Source: an uncultured Lachnospiraceae bacterium
GTDB taxonomy: Bacteria > Bacillota > Clostridia > Lachnospirales > Lachnospiraceae
DNA: 53,102 bases
Reading direction: 5' to 3'
Assembly (NCBI GenBank): GCA_900314085.1
Contig: OMTX01000178.1
Coordinates: 1 to 53,102, forward strand
In this document: piece after piece, positions 1-9,428 of the stretch
Layout of the letters: the number at the start of each line of letters is the position of its first letter
Numbering within the stretch: position 1 is the stretch's first letter
Program-made: the position numbers and the translations under genes
Notes under the pieces: model-generated
The model's database searches: none
Told to the model about the DNA's origin: nothing
What the model saw: the letters and a program-made list of their open reading frames with translations, nothing else

Positions 1-57
1 CCCAGCGTCAGAAGAAAGAAGAAGTCTGAAGCTGCTCGTAAGAGAAAGTTCAAGTAA
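1..57 (+). CDS. rpsU: Ribosomal protein S21, C-terminal end (partial)
   Basis: The first 18 codons read PSVRRKKKSEAARKRKFK and then TAA. This matches the highly conserved basic C-terminus of bacterial S21, the small-subunit protein that contacts the Shine-Dalgarno helix region of 16S rRNA. The rest of the gene lies outside the window. It is followed within 20 bases by a strong intrinsic terminator, so it probably ends its own transcript and is not co-transcribed with prfC. Confidence 0.93.
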   Translation, partial: PSVRRKKKSEAARKRKFK

Positions 58-77
58 TCCTTCATAGAAGAGATTCC

Positions 78-114
78 GTAGGGCCGCAACGCGAGTTGCG
101 GCTCTACTTGTGTT
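78..114 (+). terminator. Intrinsic terminator after rpsU
   Basis: A 13-bp stem (78-90 with 95-107, one G-T pair) closed by a GCGA tetraloop is followed by TTGTGTT. It lies 20 bases after the rpsU stop codon. Confidence 0.85.
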
Positions 115-158
115 AATCTGCCGCTATGCGCGGTTTTGGGACAGAAGAATACGATATC

Positions 159-1745
159 ATGACTACAAATGACGAAATCAAGAGACGGCGGACCTTTGCC
201 ATCATATCCCACCCGGATGCCGGAAAGACGACGCTGACGGAGAAGTTCCTCCTCTACGGCGGGCAGATCAATACGGCAGGAAGTGTCAAGGGCAAGGCGA
301 CGGCGAAGCACGCCGTTTCGGACTGGATGGAAATTGAGAAGGAACGTGGTATTTCCGTCACCTCCTCCGTTCTCCAGTTTGAATACGACGACTACTGCAT
401 CAATATTCTCGACACCCCCGGCCACCAGGACTTCTCGGAGGATACCTACCGGACGCTGATGGCGGCGGACTCTGCCGTGATGGTCATCGATGCGTCAAAG
501 GGCGTCGAGGCCCAGACGAAAAAGCTGTTCAAGGTCGTCTCCATGCGGGGCATTCCCGTTTTTACTTTTATTAATAAAATGGACCGGGACGCCAAGGACA
601 CGTTCGAGCTCCTTGACGATATCGAATCCAACCTCGGCATTGCCTGCTGTCCCGTCTCTGTCCCCATCGGCTCCGGCAAGGGCTTCCGCGGCATCTACGA
701 CCGGAACACGAAAAAGGTCGAGATTTTCTCGGATACCCAGAAGGGCACGAAGGAGGGAACGGAGACAGACCTCGACATCGATGATCCCGAACTCGCAAAG
801 TATGTCGATGAGGATGAAAAGGAAGAACTTTTAAACCAGCTCGAACTCCTTGACGGGGCAGGCGCGGAGTTTGACCAGGAGGCCGTTTCCGCCGGTCAGC
901 TTTCCCCCGTCTTCTTCGGATCCGCACTTTTAAATTTCGGCGTCGAGACATTTTTACATTATTTTCTGAAGATGACGACGCCTCCCCTGGCGCGGAAAAG
1001 CGATGCAGGCGTCATCGAGCCCACAAGCCCTGATTTTTCCGGCTTCATCTTCAAGATCCAGGCGAATATGAACAAGGCCCACCGCGACCGCATCGCCTTC
1101 CTGCGCATTGTCTCCGGCAAGTTCGAGTCCGGTATGTCCGTTTTTCACGTGCAGGGCGGCAAAGACGTCCGTCTGACGCAGCCCCAGGCCATGATGGCGG
1201 AGGAGCGGAAGGTCGTCGATACCGCATATGCCGGCGACATCATCGGCCTCTTTGATCCGGGCATCTACTCCATCGGCGACACCCTGACTGCTGCGAAGGA
1301 TCACTTCAAATTCGAAGGCATCCCGACCTTCGCTCCCGAGCACTTTGCCCGCGTCCGCCAGGTCGATACGATGAAGCGGAAGCAGTTCATCAAGGGCATC
1401 AGTCAGATCGCCCAGGAGGGCGCCATCCAGATCTTTCAGGAGTACAATACCGGCATGGAGGAAATCATTGTCGGCGTTGTCGGCGTCCTGCAGTTCGATG
1501 TCTTAAAGTACCGGCTCGAGCACGAGTACAATGTCGACATTATCCTTGAGAATCTGCCCTACGAGTACATCCGCTGGGTGGAAAACGAGGAAATCGACAT
1601 GGACGAGATCTCCGGCACGTCCGACATGAAGAAGGTCAAGGACCTGAAGGACCGGCCGCTCCTGCTCTGGGCCAACGAGTGGTCCATCCGCATGACGGAG
1701 GAGAGAAACCCCGGTCTGGTACTATCCGAATTCGCGCAGAACTAA
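159..1745 (+). CDS. prfC: Peptide chain release factor 3 (RF3)
   Basis: A translational GTPase of about 528 residues that recycles RF1/RF2 from the ribosome after termination. The GTPase signatures are visible: G1 SHPDAGKTTLTEK, G3 DTPGHQDFSEDTYR and G4 NKMDRDAKD, followed by the RF3-type domains II and III. An upstream in-frame ATG at 126 would add 11 residues. The ATG at 159 is preferred because it gives the usual family length (E. coli RF3 has 529) and the typical start a few residues before the RRRTFAIISHPDAGKTT block. No strong ribosome binding site separates the two choices. It appears monocistronic, lying between two intrinsic terminators. Confidence 0.93.
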   Translation: MTTNDEIKRRRTFAIISHPDAGKTTLTEKFLLYGGQINTAGSVKGKATAKHAVSDWMEIEKERGISVTSSVLQFEYDDYCINILDTPGHQDFSEDTYRTLMAADSAVMVIDASKGVEAQTKKLFKVVSMRGIPVFTFINKMDRDAKDTFELLDDIESNLGIACCPVSVPIGSGKGFRGIYDRNTKKVEIFSDTQKGTKEGTETDLDIDDPELAKYVDEDEKEELLNQLELLDGAGAEFDQEAVSAGQLSPVFFGSALLNFGVETFLHYFLKMTTPPLARKSDAGVIEPTSPDFSGFIFKIQANMNKAHRDRIAFLRIVSGKFESGMSVFHVQGGKDVRLTQPQAMMAEERKVVDTAYAGDIIGLFDPGIYSIGDTLTAAKDHFKFEGIPTFAPEHFARVRQVDTMKRKQFIKGISQIAQEGAIQIFQEYNTGMEEIIVGVVGVLQFDVLKYRLEHEYNVDIILENLPYEYIRWVENEEIDMDEISGTSDMKKVKDLKDRPLLLWANEWSIRMTEERNPGLVLSEFAQN

Positions 1746-1840
1746 TGGTTCACAGGCGCAGCAACGTTCGTGAGGGGGCCTGGCTCCCACAGCGAGCGAA
1801 GCGAGAAAGGGGCCTGTCTCCCCTTAGATGTCTCCACTTT

Positions 1841-1872
1841 GCCTCACGCGTATTGTCGCGTGGGGCTTTTTT
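1841..1872 (+). terminator. Intrinsic terminator after prfC
   Basis: A 10-bp stem, GCCTCACGCG paired with CGCGTGGGGC (one T-G pair), with a 6-base loop, is followed by six T residues. The 95 bases between prfC and this stem contain short GCGAG-type repeats and no convincing gene. Confidence 0.82.
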
Positions 1873-1881
1873 CATTATAAT
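1853..1881 (+). promoter_or_regulatory. Sigma-A-type promoter for the ppk2-fhs block
   Basis: TTGTCG (1853-1858) and TATAAT (1876-1881) are separated by 17 bases. The -35 box lies in the loop of the upstream terminator, so termination and initiation overlap. The leader runs about 40 bases to an AAAGGGGG ribosome binding site at 1911-1918. Confidence 0.55.
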
Positions 1882-1926
1882 GTAGGCGGTACGTTTTTTT
1901 ATTATTCATAAAAGGGGGAATGTACT

Positions 1927-3414
1927 ATGCTGAAGGATTTTGCAAGTCCCGAGGTCCCGGAAGGCCTCGATCTATCTGCAAAGATAGAAGAGCAGCAGGA
2001 CCGGCTCTTCAAAAACCAGATGGCCATCAAGGAGGCAGGCCTTCCCGTGATGGTCATGTTCGAAGGCTGGGGGGCCGCAGGCAAGGGGAGTATCATCGGC
2101 CGCGTCATCAAGGACATCGATCCCAGATTTTTCCGCGTGACCAATATGTCAAAGATCACGGAGGACGACCGCCGTTTTCCCTTCCTCTACCGCTACATGA
2201 AAGTCATCCCGGAGGGCGGCAAGTTTGCCTTCTATGACAGCTTCTGGATGGAGGAAGTGACAGATGGCTTCGTCCGCGGGGACCTCAAGCAGGAGGACTA
2301 CCGGGCGCGCGTCCGCTCCATCAACAATGCCGAGCGTTCCCTCATGGACAACGGCTACCTGGTGCTGAAATTCTTCTTCCAGATTTCGAAGAAGGAGCAG
2401 AAGAAGCGGCTGAAGGCGCTCGACGAGGACGCCGACACCGAGTGGCGCGTCAACGATGCCGACTGGTTCCAGAACAAGCACTACGACGAGTATCTGGACG
2501 TTTACGACCGCTATCTCGAGGACACGAACGGACAGGCGCCCTGGTGCATCATCGACACGGACGACAAGAAGTGGGCCCTGCTGCAGGTGCTGACTTTCAT
2601 CAATTCCGGCATCGACACGGCGCTGAAAAACCACGGCAAGGCAGCCCCCATCCGGCAGAATGTCTACCAGCTCCTGCCCACTCCTGACCTCGCAGACATC
2701 CCGCTCGACAAGACGATTTCCGACGAGGATTACAAGGAGGAACTGAAGAAGCTTCAGAAGAAGCTCCGTGAGCTTCACTACAAGCTGTACCGGCGGCGGA
2801 TTCCCGTCATCATCGCCTACGAGGGCTGGGACGCGGCAGGCAAAGGCGGAAACATCAAGCGGATCGCTGCAGCCCTGGATCCCCGCGGTTTCGTCGTTGA
2901 GCCCATCGCCTCCCCGGAACCCCACGAGAAGAACCGCCATTTCCTCTGGCGCTTCTGGACGCGGCTGCCGCGGTCCGGCCATTTCACGATCTTCGACCGC
3001 ACGTGGTATGGCCGCGTCATGGTGGAGCGGCTCGAGGGCTTTTGCTCCGAGAACGACTGGCAGCGGGCATATAATGAGATCAATGAGTTCGAGAAGGAAC
3101 TCACGGATTGGGGCGCCGTCGTCATCAAGTTCTGGGTGCAGATCGACAAGGATACCCAGCTCGAGCGCTTCACGGAGCGGCAGAATACGCCGGAGAAACA
3201 GTGGAAGATCACGGACGAGGACTGGCGGAACCGCGAGAAGTGGAACCTCTACGAGGACGCCGTGAACGAAATGCTGAAGAAGACGAATACGGCCTTCGCT
3301 CCCTGGCACGTCCTTGAATCAAACGACAAGCACTACGCCCGCATCAAGGCCCTGAAGATCGTGATCTCGGCCTGCGAGAAGGCGATTGAGGAAGCAGACA
3401 GGAAAAATAAATAA
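1927..3414 (+). CDS. pap: Two-domain PPK2, polyphosphate:AMP phosphotransferase
   Basis: At 495 residues with two tandem PPK2 domains, it matches the class II PPK2 layout (polyphosphate:AMP phosphotransferases of about 475-500 residues). Known members make ADP from AMP and polyphosphate in the cytoplasm. Both halves carry a Walker A-like loop: GWGAAGKG at about residues 47-54 and GWDAAGKGG at about 300-308. The C-terminal half also has the canonical lid sequence with FDRTWYGRVMVERLEGF, so it is probably the catalytic domain, as in characterised class II enzymes. A clear ribosome binding site lies at 1911-1918. It is 41 bases upstream of fhs on the same strand and is likely co-transcribed, which would place polyphosphate-driven AMP recycling beside an ATP-consuming formate ligase. 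Confidence 0.88.
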   Translation: MLKDFASPEVPEGLDLSAKIEEQQDRLFKNQMAIKEAGLPVMVMFEGWGAAGKGSIIGRVIKDIDPRFFRVTNMSKITEDDRRFPFLYRYMKVIPEGGKFAFYDSFWMEEVTDGFVRGDLKQEDYRARVRSINNAERSLMDNGYLVLKFFFQISKKEQKKRLKALDEDADTEWRVNDADWFQNKHYDEYLDVYDRYLEDTNGQAPWCIIDTDDKKWALLQVLTFINSGIDTALKNHGKAAPIRQNVYQLLPTPDLADIPLDKTISDEDYKEELKKLQKKLRELHYKLYRRRIPVIIAYEGWDAAGKGGNIKRIAAALDPRGFVVEPIASPEPHEKNRHFLWRFWTRLPRSGHFTIFDRTWYGRVMVERLEGFCSENDWQRAYNEINEFEKELTDWGAVVIKFWVQIDKDTQLERFTERQNTPEKQWKITDEDWRNREKWNLYEDAVNEMLKKTNTAFAPWHVLESNDKHYARIKALKIVISACEKAIEEADRKNK

Positions 3415-3455
3415 TCCATAATTAGTCATAATATCAAGCGAATGGAGGAGAAGGA

Positions 3456-5123
3456 ATGACAGACATCGAGATCGCGCAGGCGTGTGAGATGAAGCACATC
3501 ACGGAGATTGCGAAGACCGCAGGCGTTGAAGAAAAGTACCTCGAGCAGTATGGCAATTACAAGGCCAAGGTCGACTACCGGATGCTGAAGGACTTCGAAG
3601 GAAAGCCTGACGGGAAGCTCATTCTCGTGACAGCCATCACGCCGACGCCTGCGGGCGAAGGCAAGACGACGACGTCTGTCGGCCTCGCGGACGGGCTCCG
3701 GAAGATCGGGAAGAAGTCGATTGCAGCCCTCAGGGAGCCCTCGCTCGGCCCTGTCTTCGGCATCAAGGGCGGGGCGGCCGGCGGCGGCTATGCCCAGGTC
3801 GTTCCCATGGAGGACATCAATCTCCACTTCACCGGCGACTTCCACGCCATCGGCGCGGCGAACAACCTTCTCGCAGCTATGCTCGACAACCATATTCAGC
3901 AGGGCAATGCCCTTGGCATCGATCCCAAGCGGATCACCTGGAAGCGGGCCGTCGACATGAACGACCGGCAGCTTCGGAACATCGTTGACGGCCTCGGCGG
4001 CCGGCCGAACGGGGTGCCCCGGGAAGACGGCTTCGACATCACGGTGGCTTCCGAGGTCATGGCGGTTCTCTGCCTGTCTGCGGATATCCCTGACCTGAAG
4101 AAGCGCCTCGCTTCCATCGTTGTCGGCTATACCTATGAAGGAAAGCCCGTGACGGCCCACGATCTCCATGCGGAAGGCGCCATGGCGGCCCTCCTGAAGG
4201 ACGCCCTGAAACCGAATCTCGTGCAGACGCTCGAAGGCACGCCGGCCTTCATTCACGGCGGTCCCTTCGCCAATATCGCCCACGGCTGCAACTCCATTAC
4301 AGCGACGCGGATGGCGCTGAAGCTTTCCGACTACACTGTCACGGAGGCCGGCTTTGCTGCGGACCTTGGCGCCGAGAAGTTCCTTGACATCAAATGCCGG
4401 ATTGCCGGCCTGCATCCTGCTGCCGTCGTCATGGTCGCAACGGTCCGCGCCCTCAAGTACCACGGCGGCGTGGCGAAGGCGGATCTCAATGAGGAGAATC
4501 TCGAGGCCCTCGAGAAGGGGCTTCCCAACCTCCTGCAGCATGTCGGAAATATCAAAAACGTCTACCACCTGCCCTGCGTCGTTGCCATCAATGCTTTCCC
4601 GACGGACACTGCGGCAGAGCTTGATCTCGTGCAGAAGAAGTGCAATGAGCTCGGCGTCAACGCCGTCCTCTCCGAGGTCTGGGCCAAGGGCGGCGAAGGC
4701 GGCAAGGCCCTCGCCGAAGAAGTCGTCCGTCTCTGCGATGAGCCGAATGACTTCACGTATTCCTATGAGCTCGACCAGCCCATCGAGGCAAAGATCAATG
4801 ACATTGCAACAAAGATCTACCACGCTGACGGCGTCGACTTCACGACGAAGGCGAAGAAGCAGATTGCAGAGATCGAGGAGAACGGCTACCGGAACCTCCC
4901 TGTCTGCATGGCAAAGACGCAGTACTCTTTCAGTGACGATCCTTCCCTCAAGGGGGCGCCGACCGGCTTCCGCATCACGGTCAAAAATGCCAAGGTCAAT
5001 GCCGGTGCCGGCTTCATCGTTGTCCTGACCGGCGACATCATGACTATGCCGGGCCTTCCCAAGGTACCGGCAGCGGAGAAAATCGACGTCGATGAGAACG
5101 GAGTCATCAGTGGCCTCTTCTAA
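3456..5123 (+). CDS. fhs: Formate--tetrahydrofolate ligase
   Basis: Condenses formate, ATP and THF to 10-formyl-THF. At 555 residues it has the usual length for bacterial Fhs. The P-loop [16 protein letters not shown] is near residue 65, and the conserved [22 protein letters not shown] segment follows it, typical of the family. A GGAGG site sits about 8 bases before the ATG. Its end overlaps the start of fchA, and folD follows, so the three steps linking formate, 10-formyl-THF, methenyl-THF and methylene-THF are encoded side by side. Confidence 0.95.
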   Translation: MTDIEIAQACEMKHITEIAKTAGVEEKYLEQYGNYKAKVDYRMLKDFEGKPDGKLILVTAITPTPAGEGKTTTSVGLADGLRKIGKKSIAALREPSLGPVFGIKGGAAGGGYAQVVPMEDINLHFTGDFHAIGAANNLLAAMLDNHIQQGNALGIDPKRITWKRAVDMNDRQLRNIVDGLGGRPNGVPREDGFDITVASEVMAVLCLSADIPDLKKRLASIVVGYTYEGKPVTAHDLHAEGAMAALLKDALKPNLVQTLEGTPAFIHGGPFANIAHGCNSITATRMALKLSDYTVTEAGFAADLGAEKFLDIKCRIAGLHPAAVVMVATVRALKYHGGVAKADLNEENLEALEKGLPNLLQHVGNIKNVYHLPCVVAINAFPTDTAAELDLVQKKCNELGVNAVLSEVWAKGGEGGKALAEEVVRLCDEPNDFTYSYELDQPIEAKINDIATKIYHADGVDFTTKAKKQIAEIEENGYRNLPVCMAKTQYSFSDDPSLKGAPTGFRITVKNAKVNAGAGFIVVLTGDIMTMPGLPKVPAAEKIDVDENGVISGLF

Positions 5124-5760
5124 GCTTACAGACCTTACAGTTTCTGCCTTCACGGACCGCCTGGCGGGGAAATATGCCGTGCCGGGCGGCGGCGGAGCCG
5201 CCGCTCTTACAGGGGCGAACGGCATCGCCCTCGTCCTGATGGCCGGCCAGTTCACCCTGGGAAAGAAGAAATACGCGGAGTTTGAGGATGACATCCGCCG
5301 CATGATCTCCGATGGCAACTGGATGGCGCACGGCCTTCTCTCCCTCGTGGACGAGGATGCCGCAGCCTTCGAGCCCCTGTCGAAGGCCTATGCGATTCCG
5401 AAGGAGGATCCGACGCGGGAGGCTGTCCTCGAGCAGGCAACGAAGGATGCGATCGCTGCGCCCTCGAAGATGCTTTCTATTCTTTCCGATGCGGTCAATC
5501 TGACGGAAGAAATGGCGGAGAAGTGTTCTGTCCTCATGATTTCCGACGTCGGCTGCGGGGCGGACCTCCTTGCCGCTGCCATGAAAGCCGCTGCAAAGAA
5601 TGTCTTCATCAATACAAAGAGCCTCAAGGACCGCGCTTTTGCTGAGGAGACGGAAAGCCAGGTTGAAGCTGTTCTGGCAGAATTCGTTCCGCGGGCGGAA
5701 GCCGTGGGACAGGCGGTGCAGGAGCGGATCCAGGGCCGGCCTTCCGGTGACGGCGGCTGA
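5110..5760 (+). CDS. fchA: Methenyl-THF cyclohydrolase / formimino-THF cyclodeaminase-type protein
   Basis: A 216-residue member of the cyclodeaminase/cyclohydrolase family, with the characteristic [17 protein letters not shown] segment near the N-terminus and LTIGKKKY-like [12 protein letters not shown] after it. In clostridia, FchA hydrolyses methenyl-THF to 10-formyl-THF. An ATG at 5092 is in frame, but its nearest GGAG is 13 bases away. The GTG at 5110 has GGAG at 5100-5103 with a 6-base spacer and gives the family length, so GTG is chosen. This overlaps fhs by 14 bases, suggesting translational coupling. It may supply the cyclohydrolase step that the neighbouring FolD seems to have lost. 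Confidence 0.88.
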   Translation: MASSKLTDLTVSAFTDRLAGKYAVPGGGGAAALTGANGIALVLMAGQFTLGKKKYAEFEDDIRRMISDGNWMAHGLLSLVDEDAAAFEPLSKAYAIPKEDPTREAVLEQATKDAIAAPSKMLSILSDAVNLTEEMAEKCSVLMISDVGCGADLLAAAMKAAAKNVFINTKSLKDRAFAEETESQVEAVLAEFVPRAEAVGQAVQERIQGRPSGDGG

Positions 5761-5811
5761 GGGGATTTTTCATAGCAGCTATCAGATGCGGATGAATTTG
5801 AAATTTTTTTA

Positions 5812-5840
5812 CCGGATATTGTCAATGGGGCAATATCCGG
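5812..5840 (+). other. Perfect 10-bp inverted repeat before folD
   Basis: CCGGATATTG (5812-5821) and CAATATCCGG (5831-5840) form a perfect stem with a 9-base loop. No T-run follows, so it is not an ordinary terminator. It ends 12 bases before the folD ribosome binding site and could affect mRNA stability or folD translation. Confidence 0.5.
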
Positions 5841-5868
5841 CATTTCTATGCAAGGAGTGTTTTTTGCT

Positions 5869-6714
5869 ATGGCGGACATTTTGAAGGGTGGGCCCTGCGC
5901 GAAAGCCCTGACGGAAGAACTCATCGGGCGGACGGTGACGCTGAAGCAGAAAGACGTCACCCCCTGCCTGGCCCTGCTTCGCATCGGGGAGCGGGGAGAC
6001 GACATCGCCTATGAAAATGCGGCCGTGAAGCGGTGTGAAAAAATCGGCATTTCCGTGAAGAAATTTCTCCTTCGGTCAGACGTTTCAAGGGAGGAAGTCC
6101 TGTCTGCCGTCCGCGCGATCAATATGGATGCGGACATCCACGGCTGCCTCATGTTCCGGCCATTTCCGGACAAGGCTGTGGAGGAAGCGGCTTCCCGCCT
6201 GCTTCTTCCGGAAAAGGACGTGGACTGTATGACATCCGGTTCTCTCGCTTCCGTATTTTCGGGGAGCGGGGTGGGCTACCCTCCATGCACGGCGGAAGCG
6301 GTCGTCCGGCTTTTACATTATTATGATATCCCCATTTCCGGCCGAAGGGTGACGGTGGCCGGGCGCAGTCTTGTCATCGGGAAACCGGTGTCCATGCTCC
6401 TTCTCAGGGAAAATGCGACAGTGACCGTCTGCCACAGCCGGACGGAGGACCTGGCCGGAGAGTGCCGGCGGGCGGACATCGTCGTGGCGGCCATCGGAAA
6501 GGCGAAGCTGCTGACAAAGGAGTTTTTTGCGAAGGGTCAGGTCGTGGTTGACGTCGGCATCAATGTGGATGCGGCCGGGAATATGTGCGGGGACTGTGAC
6601 TTTGAGGCGGCCGAGCCTGTGGTGGCAGCAATCACGCCCGTTCCCGGGGGCGTTGGATCCGTGACGACGGCCGTGCTTTGCGAGCACGTCGTGCGGGCTG
6701 CGGAGAAGGCATGA
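5869..6714 (+). CDS. folD: FolD, methylene-THF dehydrogenase, cyclohydrolase site apparently lost
   Basis: A 281-residue FolD family protein with the conserved C-terminal ITPVPGGVGSVTTAVL and the NAD(P)-binding GRSLVIGKPVSMLLL. AAGGAG at 5852-5857 sets the start at ATG 5869, not the upstream in-frame ATG at 5848. Aligned without gaps to E. coli FolD (S-Q-I-Y-V-A-S-K-R-K), the equivalent stretch is I-A-Y-E-N-A-A-V-K. The catalytic Lys54 is therefore Ala52, although the Tyr and Lys56 equivalents remain. Gln98 of the VQLPLP motif is Phe96 (MFRPFP). The Asp of KDVD is kept. Lys54 is known to be needed for cyclohydrolase activity, so this copy is inferred to be mainly a dehydrogenase working with the adjacent FchA. 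Confidence 0.85.
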   Translation: MADILKGGPCAKALTEELIGRTVTLKQKDVTPCLALLRIGERGDDIAYENAAVKRCEKIGISVKKFLLRSDVSREEVLSAVRAINMDADIHGCLMFRPFPDKAVEEAASRLLLPEKDVDCMTSGSLASVFSGSGVGYPPCTAEAVVRLLHYYDIPISGRRVTVAGRSLVIGKPVSMLLLRENATVTVCHSRTEDLAGECRRADIVVAAIGKAKLLTKEFFAKGQVVVDVGINVDAAGNMCGDCDFEAAEPVVAAITPVPGGVGSVTTAVLCEHVVRAAEKA

Positions 6715-6786
6715 GAGGAGCCTGCGTTGGATGCGGCTGTATCGACCGGAATCGGGTGCGTTTCGCATTCGAAAAGAGGAATATTT

Positions 6787-8766
6787 ATGAAGCTTGTTGA
6801 AAAATTAATTCGCTATCGATTTCTGATTGCGGCGGCCCTGATTGCTCTGGGCGTTGTCTTCAATCTGAACGGTTCCTCCCTGTCCCTTTGGAGCGACATC
6901 GCGGTGCACGAGGAGGACACGGGACTGCTGGCCGGCCGGGCCCGGATGATCCGGACGGACGAGTGGGGCTGCCTCACGCCGATGACGCTGTCCCAGGCCT
7001 ACGGGGACCATCCCTATTCGCAGATTTCCGATATCGTGCGCGGCGGGGATACGGACGTCTTCATGGTCTATGCCCTGCCGGTGGCGGAGCCGGCGGTCGT
7101 CTTTCATCCCTTCCACATAGGCTATCTGCTGTTCGGCTCGGAGCGGGGGCTTTCCTTCTTCTGGTGTGCGCGGCTCATCGTCCTCCTCCTGGTCACCTTT
7201 GATTTTCTGCGCCTCCTCACTGAGAATAATATTCTTCTCTCATTTTTGGGCGCCATTTCCATTGCCTTCGCTCCCGTCTTGCAGTGGTGGTTTGCCATCA
7301 ACGGTTTCGTGGAGATGCTGATCTTCGGCCAGCTCATCATCCTCTGCACGGATGCCCTGATGAGGGAGGAGAAGTACTGGAAACGGCTCCTCTATACGGC
7401 AGTCATCATCTGGAGTGCCGGCTGCTATGCCCTGACCATGTATCCGGCCTGGATGATCCCCTTCGCCTATGTCTTCCTTGCCTTTTTCATCTGGGTGATC
7501 GTGAAAAACCACAAGGGTTTTGTCCTGAAGGCGAAGGACGCACTGACCGGGATCGGGGCGCTTTTTGTCCTGGCGGCCTGCCTTTTTGGCATTGCCTGGA
7601 ATTCCCGCGAAACGATTGAACTCGTTCTGAATACGGCCTATCCCGGAAAGCGGACAGATACGGGCGGCGGGCAGGCCATCCGTTTCTTCTTCTATCCCGG
7701 AAACATCTTCTTTGCCTGGACGCATGCGGACGGCATTCCACTGAATGTCTGCGAAGACGCCATGTTCTATTCCTTCGCGCCGCTGGGGCTGATCCTGTCT
7801 GTCTATCAGTTGATCCGGAAGAAAGGAAAGGACGTCCTGACAATCCTGCTCTTTGTCGTATATGGCCTTCTGGCGCTGTATAGCTGTGTCGGGCTGCCTG
7901 CTTTTCTTGCAAAGATTACGCTGCTTTCCATGTCCCAGGCTATCCGGACGCCGGTGGCTCTGTCCTTCATTGACCTGGTCCTCCTGCTCCGGTCCGTGGC
8001 GGCCATCCGGGCAATGCGGCAGGAAGCGGATGCGGAGCCGCTGCCCAAGTATTTTCTTCCCTTGTCCTGCCTGCTTTCTGCGGTCCTTTCCTTTGTGATG
8101 GTTTTCGGCGCAAGGATTTTCTATGGGCCGGTCTATTTCTCGAAGAGAAAAGTACTCGTACTGGCGGCTTTCCTTTTTCTGGCCTTTCTTCTTTTCCTGC
8201 TCTATGCCTTTGACGCGCGAAAGAAACGGCTTTCGACACCTGCCCTGGGCCTTGTCGCAGCCGGCTGCGCCCTGCTTTGCGGCCTTCCTGTGAATCCGCT
8301 CCAGCATGGCTTCGGCGATCTCTATGAGACGGACCTGGCACAGGAGATGCTTTCCATCACGGAAGCCGATCCCGACGGGGACTGGGTAGTGGCAGACGGA
8401 ACCGCCTATCCCCTCACGAATTATGCCATCATGATGGGGGCTCCGACACTGAACAGTACGAACACCTATCCGAATATCGACCTGTGGGAAAAGATCGATC
8501 CGGACGAGAAGTATCTCGACGTCTACAACCGCTATGCCCATGTGACGGTGGACATCGTGGATGAAGCGGAGGGGGCAGGAAAGGAGAAGTTTTCCCTGGC
8601 CGCCCCGGACAATTTCAATGTGAACATGACGACGGAGGACCTTGAGACGCTGGGCGTCTCCTATGTGCTTTCCCGCGAGGATCTCTCGAAGTATTCGGAT
8701 TCCGTGGCCTCTTTCCTCGAACTGTTCTCCGGCGACGGATATCATGTCTACAGTCTGCAGTATTGA
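6787..8766 (+). CDS. Large polytopic membrane protein, probable GT-C-type glycosyl transferase
   Basis: 659 residues with about a dozen hydrophobic segments and a C-terminal extracytoplasmic domain of roughly 150 residues. The start at ATG 6787 is set by AGAGGA at 6775-6780 with a 6-base spacer; longer in-frame starts lack this. The loop after the first membrane segment has conserved-looking acidic and arginine residues (RMIRTDEWG). This resembles uncharacterised polytopic proteins in Gram-positive surface polysaccharide loci that use polyprenyl-phosphate sugars. It converges on gtrA and a DPM-type GT2, which supports a role in moving a lipid-linked sugar onto a surface acceptor. No specific family was assigned with confidence and the substrate is unknown. 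Confidence 0.6.
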   Translation: MKLVEKLIRYRFLIAAALIALGVVFNLNGSSLSLWSDIAVHEEDTGLLAGRARMIRTDEWGCLTPMTLSQAYGDHPYSQISDIVRGGDTDVFMVYALPVAEPAVVFHPFHIGYLLFGSERGLSFFWCARLIVLLLVTFDFLRLLTENNILLSFLGAISIAFAPVLQWWFAINGFVEMLIFGQLIILCTDALMREEKYWKRLLYTAVIIWSAGCYALTMYPAWMIPFAYVFLAFFIWVIVKNHKGFVLKAKDALTGIGALFVLAACLFGIAWNSRETIELVLNTAYPGKRTDTGGGQAIRFFFYPGNIFFAWTHADGIPLNVCEDAMFYSFAPLGLILSVYQLIRKKGKDVLTILLFVVYGLLALYSCVGLPAFLAKITLLSMSQAIRTPVALSFIDLVLLLRSVAAIRAMRQEADAEPLPKYFLPLSCLLSAVLSFVMVFGARIFYGPVYFSKRKVLVLAAFLFLAFLLFLLYAFDARKKRLSTPALGLVAAGCALLCGLPVNPLQHGFGDLYETDLAQEMLSITEADPDGDWVVADGTAYPLTNYAIMMGAPTLNSTNTYPNIDLWEKIDPDEKYLDVYNRYAHVTVDIVDEAEGAGKEKFSLAAPDNFNVNMTTEDLETLGVSYVLSREDLSKYSDSVASFLELFSGDGYHVYSLQY

Positions 8767-8878
8767 GGCTTTTTGTGAGAAACTGCAGGGGAACTCATGG
8801 TTGCCTTGCTTTTCCTGACCGGCGGTCTGTTTGATCTGTTTTTTTTGCGGCGGCCGCTGCTTTTGCGCGGCACAAAAA

Positions 8879-8911
8879 ACCGGGCGCTCCTCCTCGTGAG
8901 GGGCGCCCGGT
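8879..8911. terminator. Bidirectional intrinsic terminator between convergent genes
   Basis: A 14-bp stem (8879-8892 with 8898-8911, one T-G pair) has a 5-base loop. The minus-strand copy is followed by a T-run (A-run at 8873-8878 on the plus strand), and the plus side by CTGCTTTT. It separates the polytopic protein gene from gtrA. Confidence 0.85.
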
Positions 8912-8992
8912 CTGCTTTTGCAATGTCTGTGTTTTCTTCTTGGAACGGGCCAGCCTCTTTTCAGATGCGGAAGCTGCGTGCCAGTAGCGCTC

Positions 8993-9415
8993 CTACTCCC
9001 CGTCCTTTTTCCGGAAGACGAGAAGCTTTGAAATCACATAGTTCAGGACGATGACGATGACCTGGGCAGCGAGCTTCACCGGCATATCCGGCAGCTTCAT
9101 CAGGGTAATGAAAATGAAGATGATTCCTTCCTCAATGGCCAGCGTCAGGAGGCGGCCGCCGTAGAAAGCCCCCATCTGTTTCAGAAATGCGCCGAAGGAA
9201 TCCGTCTTTCCGTCAAACACCCACAGGCGGTTCGTGATGAACTGGAACATGACGACGATGATCCAGCAGATGACATTCCCGATCAGGGCGTTCATGCCGA
9301 GCTTCGTGACAATGAGCCAGAAGAGCCCCATGTTCAGGAAGAAGGACAGACCGCCGAAGAGGAGGTACATAATCACTTCCCGATATTTTTGGAAAAGTTC
9401 TTTAATTTTTGTCAT
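8993..9415 (-). CDS. gtrA: GtrA-like polyprenyl-phosphate-sugar flippase
   Basis: 140 residues with four predicted transmembrane segments and the GtrA pattern of a short N-terminal charged stretch followed by YLLFGGLSFFLNMGLFWL. GtrA proteins are thought to flip undecaprenyl-phosphate sugars made by GtrB-type GT2 enzymes. It lies directly downstream of such a GT2 on the same strand, 64 bases away, with no terminator between. Its start codon overlaps the end of a 12-codon relic open frame derived from the GT2 C-terminus (see the duplication at 9429-9539). Confidence 0.85.
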   Translation of the reverse strand: MTKIKELFQKYREVIMYLLFGGLSFFLNMGLFWLIVTKLGMNALIGNVICWIIVVMFQFITNRLWVFDGKTDSFGAFLKQMGAFYGGRLLTLAIEEGIIFIFITLMKLPDMPVKLAAQVIVIVLNYVISKLLVFRKKDGE

Positions 9416-9428
9416 TGTATTGTCCGCG

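Noticed and set aside
1746..1840. A degenerate fourth copy of the structured repeat after prfC
   Set aside because: It has GCGAG-type repeats and a G-rich stem but lacks the AGYGYCA start, the GGCAAA/TTTGCC hairpin and matching terminal stems.
2149..3309. A 386-codon minus-strand frame opposite the PPK2 gene
   Set aside because: Leu/Val/Asp-rich shadow translation without recognisable domains.
3426..5318. A 630-codon open frame on the minus strand opposite fhs
   Set aside because: It mirrors the codon pattern of fhs, shows no family similarity and has no start signals.
5812..5840. Terminator between fchA and folD
   Set aside because: The stem is perfect but no T-run follows; the T-run lies before it. 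Kept only as an inverted repeat.
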